From Patiria pectinifera (taxonomy: Eukaryota; Echinodermata; Asteroidea; Valvatida; Asterinidae), in NCBI GenBank assembly GCA_029964075.1, contig CM057142.1, positions 3,053,770-3,117,769 on the forward strand: a stretch of 64,000 nucleotides of DNA, read 5' to 3'. Of the stretch, positions 57,637 to 64,000 are shown piece by piece. A program made the translations under genes and the position numbers. Every line of letters begins with the position of its first letter. The first letter of the stretch is position 1. The notes beneath the pieces are model-generated. The model had not been told where the DNA came from. It made no database searches and saw only the letters and a program-made list of their open reading frames with translations.

Positions 57637-58478
57637 TTAAACTTCAGAGACCATTACATGATAAAAAGGTGGTTGGGATAAAGGCCCCTCTTTAGTTTTG
57701 GTCAAGTAGTTAGAGTAGAGTTTTTATCATCCTAAAACAACCTCTGCAACCTAAAACTGACTTCTTTGAAATCTATTGACAACATTTTTTTGAAATTTGA
57801 ACTGTATTTTTTTTGTAGAAAATGCACTTTTGTTACGCATTTTACAGTTCATGTAATGTGAATCAACCCAGTTTTGCGCATCCACAGTGCGTCACGGTGA
57901 TTGCCATCATTATTTTGTGTTGAAGAATATTGTCGTCTCCATCATCGTTTCACCCCCAAATTTCCCCCCCCCCCAAAAAAAATCAAAACCCCTCTATCCA
58001 CGACACTCCTGTTGATTTAAATGTCACTAACTAGTTTGGTATGTTCAATAACCTAACTACACAATTGCCAATAAAAAGACTGCTTCAATTAGCCAGCAAG
58101 CACAGAGCATTCATGATGCTTTGTAATGTACTTTAAGGGGGGGGGTGTTAAAAGTTGGCATTTCGTGCGTACGTACTTTATGGACGGCCCCTTAGAGACC
58201 CTCTCATCTGTTAGAATCAGCCATCTGTAGCTATTCTGAACCTTCATCCGCACGCTCGCATACAAAGTCCAATGGGATCATGGCTGACAATGACTGACAA
58301 TTAATTTGAGAGATTTGGTTATAATAGTACCTTTGAAAGGAAATTGGTCGCTTTCGTCAAAGTTTATAGAAGTAGAGAGTCTCATTTTCAAAATGTTTTT
58401 TTTCTTCTAAGCAGTTTGAAAATGTCAAAATGGATACCCATATTCAAAGTATTGAATGTTTTAATTAATACAGCCTTA

Positions 58479-58837
58479 GGCCAAAAAAAAAAGTCTCCGG
58501 TTTCTGGTATGCGCGTGCGTCGCCGTAGCCATGCGCGTCGGCAAAATGAAAAAGGTTTTTTTTTCAATACAAGATGATGTTTCAAAACCGTCAAACTCAC
58601 TGGTTTGACTGGAATTCTGCTGCTGCACAATTTTAACGTGTTTTTAGATGGGGTTATGATCGAGAATAAGATTTATGTGGCCTCTCTGGACTCCCATATA
58701 TTTGCACTAAGTTTAGTCGGGCACCATTTGCAGTCATCAGCCGACATTTGAAGCCAAAAAAAAAAAAAAAGCTGCGTCGCCGCACCACTTTTGGGGCAAG
58801 CTCCATACCAGAAACCGGAGACTTTTTTTTTTTGGCC
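58479..58837. mobile_element. PIF/Harbinger-like MITE with TTA target duplication
   Basis: The terminal inverted repeats begin GGCCAAAAAAAAA, then AGTCTCCGGTTTCTGGTATG. TTA flanks both sides (58476-58478 and 58838-58840). A 3-bp TWA target fits PIF/Harbinger. No transposase is present. Confidence 0.78.
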
Positions 58838-59425
58838 TTATCTGCACTGAATATTTATTCTGCTTGCAATCCAATTAATTATGCATAAATGCCTCTCGGT
58901 TTTATGAGACTGAAGTAGCCTCTTCAGATGTTGAATCATACATCACAACCTTCACTTTTTTACCGTCGTCAGGAAGGCGGGCATTTAAGCCAAGTGCGAC
59001 AGCGCTCATGAACATCCACAGTGCACGTAATAATACACTCTGTGACGAAACACAGCACCCTACATAATGGGCCCTGCGGTGCATTACCTGTGGCCACGTA
59101 ATTAAAAATGGTATTGACGAAGGTAATCAATTCTTGTTGACAATACATTACCTGAATGGGACAGGTGGTAGGTTATTACACACACCGTCTGAAGGAAATA
59201 AGCAATAGTCTGTCAGGCCCTGGCATGCAGTACTCTTATTGATCCAAATGCCTATCTAAGAACAGACGTTCTGGAGTACAGTACATCATACACCAAGTAC
59301 ATGTATCTGTAGATGGGTTTTAAAGTGTAACATCATCGTGATTTTTTTTTACTCTACTCAGTTTTTATTGACTTAATTTTTCCTGACATATTGGTACTCA
59401 AAACAGTAATTACACAATGTACATG

Positions 59426-59823
59426 TAACCCTAACTCCCTAGGCATTTTTGCTGGGATGCAACCTCAATCTTGCAAAGTCCTGCAACTGCCTCCATGTAA
59501 AAATTGCATACAGTCACAATCCTGCAAAATCCTCCATTATTTCTTGAAGTGGTCCTTGGAGGGGTGACCACTGCCTCAATCCCGCAAAATCCTCCATCAA
59601 GTACTGTCAATATGTTGAGGCAGAGCCAGTGACATCCTGGAGGAGTGTGGTGGATTTAAAGTACAATCTAGACCCAAAAAAACCCACATGAGGACCAGCC
59701 AAAGACCTTGACACAGTGCATCCTCCCAAAATCAGCCACACCTTTTTGCCATATATATAGCCTCAATTCTGTAAAATCCTCCATTTTGCAAAGAGGATTT
59801 TGAAGGATTTGGGAAGGTTTAAT
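59426..59823. mobile_element. Element with a telomere-like left end and CCTGCAAAATCCTCC repeats
   Basis: The left end GTAACCCTAACTCCCTAGGC matches 21131 and 46434. Internal repeats CAATCCTGCAAAATCCTCCA run through it. The right end GGGAAGGTTTAAT is diverged. Confidence 0.55.
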
Positions 59824-61332
59824 ACATATTACTACTTGACGGAACAGATTTTTCGAATTAAGTTTAACATTCCTGTGACCAAAAACAGTCAGAAATCTTT
59901 CATTTGATCAGACAGACAAATTCGCCCATTTCCTCTTTCTTCAAGTGATGCACATACATCTTGATGCAGCCCATACAAATCCAATTTAGTCGTTCAGGAG
60001 TGGATGCAGTGGCAACACAATTGAGTACTGCAGTTCCAATCACAGTGAAAAACAGCTGATGCCCACGCTCAAACGCAGTCCTGATTTCATGATGATGTAC
60101 ATCCAGAGTTTATTTCCGAAACGCAATAAACGCTATTTTGTTACCTTTTAAAATCCCACCTTCTCCTGGCTTCCGAAAGGTAGATTCGACGGCTGCTACA
60201 TGTACCGGTATATACAACGGTAGTTAAACAGTAAGGTGAAAAATGTACTTTAGAAACAGCTTTTGTACCATGTACCAGTACGTTCTATTAAGTTTGTCAC
60301 TTTTTTCAAATCGCATTTTGGAAATAACTCTTCACATCATCTACCAGTGGGCAGGACTAGTTGGTCAAAAAGTCTATAGATCAATACTAAAACTCTGCTC
60401 TTTTCTTTTCAAGGTTTCCACCACTTTCAGACTGTTGATGACATATTTATTGTGATCATTATATTAACATGTATAACTGGTAATCAAAACCTTGTACAAG
60501 AAATGCAGTTTCTGAAAGCAAAACATAATTTCAGGATTGTTAAGGTTATAAAGGTAGCCTAGATGTCTTGATTTCATTTCAAAACCAGAATGGTGAGCAG
60601 TTCTGTAACTTTCTCACAAAGACCACCCGATCAAGTGATTCTGTTTGTCAAGTAGTATTTGTGCCGTCCATGTATTGATGCTGTCGCTAACAACCTCATA
60701 AGATGTGTTCCTTGTCATCATTGCATACATGTAGAAGTACCAGCTGCTTTGGCCGGTAACCTTTCTTTGCGAGTTCTGTAAGTGTCAGCTAGTGCTGGAA
60801 CGCGATCCATCATTTCGCACTTCTGTAAATTGACTTCATTTTTTAAAATACACCTGCACAAATGCAATTATCTCCCTAAGAGTAATTTTATACTGTAGAT
60901 GATCATCGTGATTTCGTAAAAGGTCTCAGCACTGCGCTGCCGGAAGTTGTTTTGAAGGAAAAAATGGAGGGTTTGTTCATGGAAAGAATTCCAGGCGATC
61001 CAACCACATGCTAAAAGGAAGAGGAAATCAAATTTGATCATGTAATGTACTGATTTACAATGTATGTAGAAAATCAAGATTATGCCATAAAATATTTGCT
61101 TTTGTGTAACAATGATTCTCAAGAGAAAAAAAATATCAGAAACATCTTCTTTGAAAAAAATTTAAATGTAGATCAGATATACGTATTTTCAATTGCAATT
61201 TTTGTTTTAATTTCAGGTTTTTTATGTTTTTACTTTTATACTTAATTTGGTGTATAATAATTATCCTTGTACATTAAATTTTTCCTTTATTGGCTACCGT
61301 GGGTTTTTTTTCTGGATTGAAACTGCCTTTAA

Positions 61333-61745
61333 AGGTAATGAACAACATTTGCAAACATTAAAAAACAAAACTATCAAATTATTACAAAATACCTTACTTG
61401 ACTGTAAGTGAATGATAGTTTTAAGCATCCAGTGAAATCATGGCACCTGGTATGCATTTTTTTTCCAGAAAAGATGAATTTTTGTATCAATTTCCGTGAA
61501 TGGGTGCAAGCCAGCTAGTCTGGTTCCTGGTCTGACAATTCCCCGATGTCTATAAATTGCTCTGTTTCATCTGAAGTAAGGACAGGGAACCAGACTACAA
61601 GAACAGCATTTTTTCCTTGTTTTTCCAGTTTCCATGAACACAAAATGTTAAGCAGGTCAGTGTAACAATATTTGCCTTAAAATACTAACCCCCAAATCCA
61701 TCCATTTCTGAAAATTACAGCAAAAGCAAATACTGTATGTACTGT
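61333..61745. mobile_element. TTAA MITE family 1, internally deleted copy
   Basis: The left border is TTAA at 61329-61332, then AGGTAATGAACAACATTTGC. The internal palindrome is present (CTGGTTCCTGGTCTGAC with GACAGGGAACCAG). The right end GCAAATACTGTATGTACTGT has decayed. Confidence 0.78.
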
Positions 61746-61849
61746 AGCACTGTGAGTCTTATTCGTATAGAAATAAATTAAATATTTAAATATATCTTTT
61801 ATACATGAACCAAAAATATCTCAACCGAATGTTCAAAAAGGATGCTTAA

Positions 61850-62359
61850 AGGGAAGATACAACATTTGCAAACATAAAAAAAAAAACGAATTGATCAAAT
61901 TATCACGAAATATCTTACTGGATTGTTAGGGAACGACAGTCCAAAGCATCCTGTAAAATCGTGGCTCCTGGTGTGTTGACATTTTCAAGAAAACTTTTTC
62001 TGGTCAGCCGACCAGCGTTGGGGGAAAACTGGCTTTTTTCAAAAACTGCTCCTAGTTTTCCATGGTTAGTTATTCCGCATTTTCTTTGCAATTGATTACA
62101 CACCTGTGAAGGGGTACAAGCCTGCTAGACTGATTCTCTGACCTTACAATTCCCCAAAGTCTATAAATTGCTCTGTTTCATCTTAAGTGGGGTCAGGGAA
62201 CCAGACTACAAGAACATGGTTGGTTTTCTTGGATTTTCCAGCATCTCCGAACCCAAAACGTGAAGCAAGTCAGTTTAACAATATTTGCTATAACATACTA
62301 ATCCTCCAAATCCATTTATTTCTGAAAATTGCAGCAAAAGCAAATGTTGTACATTCTCG
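61850..62359. mobile_element. TTAA MITE family 1, full-length copy
   Basis: A 510-bp element with TTAA at 61846-61849 and 62360-62363. The left end is AGGGAAGATACAACATTTGC and the right end GCAAATGTTGTACATTCTCG. Its length nearly equals the 508-bp copy at 10584-11091. Confidence 0.83.
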
Positions 62360-62982
62360 TTAAGAATGAATAAGGAATGTATAAAATTCAAAGCACTTGG
62401 TGTCATGAATTGCTCCACCTAGATAGCCAACATGCAATTGCACATGTGTCACATCATTATTGTTTATTACAGGTGTGGTTCCTCTGGTAGAGACAAGTAA
62501 TGTCATAGATGGATTCTACCTGTGCACATCAGGTACATGTAGATCCATCTCTGTTACATGTGTGACATTACATACGGTAGTTAAGTATGAATTGCATACA
62601 TGTACATGCACAACATGCATACAATTGATCTTCTAGCATCATGTACCTGTACATGTACATGTACGCATTAATCCATCTCAAGGATGCCATTTAGGTTACT
62701 GTCTTCTCCAGTCTGTCAGACCAATAAGATCTAGGGCGATTGCCCTTTTAGATTTTTGATATCAGACATGAGGAATTGACAGTGTTCATTAGTGGAGAGG
62801 TGGATCAATTCCTCTGAGGCATAATATGAGATAAGTATAGGGGGAAATAAATGGGGTGCCCGATGGCAAGAGGAACCATTTGCAAAATGTGGCTTCAGGG
62901 AGAGTTCACACCATGGCTATTTGTGGTATTTGGTAAATATGATAAGAATGCGTAAGATCCGGGCACAAAATGCACAACTTAA

Positions 62983-63309
62983 CCCTCCTATGCAAACGTA
63001 GATTCTGTGCAAAGTTGTCCTTTCAGTCAAAATCAGTCAAGTGACTGTTCTCAACAGTTCAGAGCTACCAGAATACAATAAAGCGGGATTGACTGGCTGT
63101 GACTGTTTATATAACTTGATACAGCTATGCTTTAACTGTGGGTGATTGATAAGCCAGCTGTGGCTACCACTTGTCTGCTTGTGTTTTAACCGTGTTTGAC
63201 TAGTCACAGTGCTTGCTTGAAATATGATCTGACTGTCGGTGACTAGCCTGTGTAAAAGGCAGAGGATTGATCTTTTGACTGTCTGCGACTGTTCAAACAG
63301 CAGGAGGGT
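62983..63309 (+). mobile_element. TTAA MITE family 4, full copy
   Basis: TTAA lies at 62979-62982 and 63310-63313. The ends are CCCTCCTATGC and GCAGGAGGGT. It is 327 bp, with ACTGTTTATATAACTTGATA inside. Confidence 0.82.
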
Positions 63310-63313
63310 TTAA

Positions 63314-64000
63314 TGACTGAAATGTCTGCGAACTTTAAATTTAAGAGTTTAAATTATCAAAACGGATCTTGTTTGTTGAGTTTTATGCAAAGAAAACACT
63401 TTCCAGAACAAGATCAAGTTGCTGGTTTTAAATTACGGTCCTGTTTAGCTGTCAAACCGTGTGGCGGCAGGACATTTAGTTAACCTTTTTGCTGAGTGCA
63501 TGTATAATTAATAATCATCCCAGATGTGTTGACTTATCATTACTTTTTAACACTGCTTGAGTGGAGAATTCATTGACCCGTCACGAAACCCGGATCTTTA
63601 TGTGACGTCTCATCCTTCATCTGTTCCTTTTTTGTATATTAAAAGAAAAATTGTGAAATAGTAAGAAGTTCGTTAATTAGAATTTGTGACCTCGGGTGTC
63701 TGTGTAATCCATCAAAGAGGATTGGTTTATTTGTTGTTTTGTTGTAGGAGGGCGGCATGCCTTACTTGTCTGTTCCCTGCTTTGCTGAGTAGGCTTCCAG
63801 TTGTTAATTACCCGGCATGCGTATCTTCCCCGCGTCCATCTATTAATTGACTGGGGGTACATGTAATAACGCATGACTGATCTGCCCACTGGTTTCTGGG
63901 GCAACGGCGGTCGGTTGGCAGGGGGAAGAATATATTGTCAGTCTGTGTTACCGTATTGTCGATGTGTTTCTTCCTATACAAGTCAATCGGTGGCCTGATA
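63314..64000. other. End of window, putative SNAP-25-like intron
   Basis: No exon, RNA gene or clear repeat was recognised here. Confidence 0.4.

Overview
This window is animal nuclear DNA. It has genes split by GT-AG introns, tRNA-derived SINEs, many short inverted-repeat transposons, TTAGGG-type repeats and frequent ACATGT/ACCGGT palindromes. The encoded proteins (an ACP7-type acid phosphatase, a CYP46-type P450 and the start of a SNAP-25-type SNARE) look like those of a marine invertebrate deuterostome. An echinoderm is my best guess, but the species cannot be fixed from the sequence alone. There is no bacterial operon, phage, CRISPR array or rRNA.

Layout. (1) 30-3640, + strand: the last six exons (163 residues) of a metallophosphoesterase closest to ACP7; its 5' part lies outside the window. 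(2) 7945-26628, - strand: a complete 13-exon cytochrome P450 of 513 residues, closest to CYP46A (cholesterol 24-hydroxylase type). Its reading frame is continuous across every splice junction I assigned. Its introns hold SINEs, several MITEs, a foldback element and a 2.5-kb minisatellite. (3) 26629-39594: intergenic DNA with a series of large inverted-repeat elements. These include two foldback elements with tandem-repeat arms and matching 6-bp target duplications, a TTAA-flanked element, and a Mutator-like hairpin with a 9-bp target duplication nested in an older MITE. (4) 39595-39730, + strand: the first coding exon of a SNAP-25/23 homologue. The remaining 24 kb appears to be its first coding intron, full of MITEs and ACATGT palindromes.

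The three genes share no obvious pathway (phosphate ester hydrolysis, sterol hydroxylation, membrane fusion), so this is ordinary eukaryotic synteny, not a functional cluster. The unusual content is the repeat landscape: several TTAA-target MITE families, elements with telomere-like ends, a TTAGGG array inside a near-perfect hairpin, and foldback elements whose 30-bp repeat arms produce long artificial ORFs.
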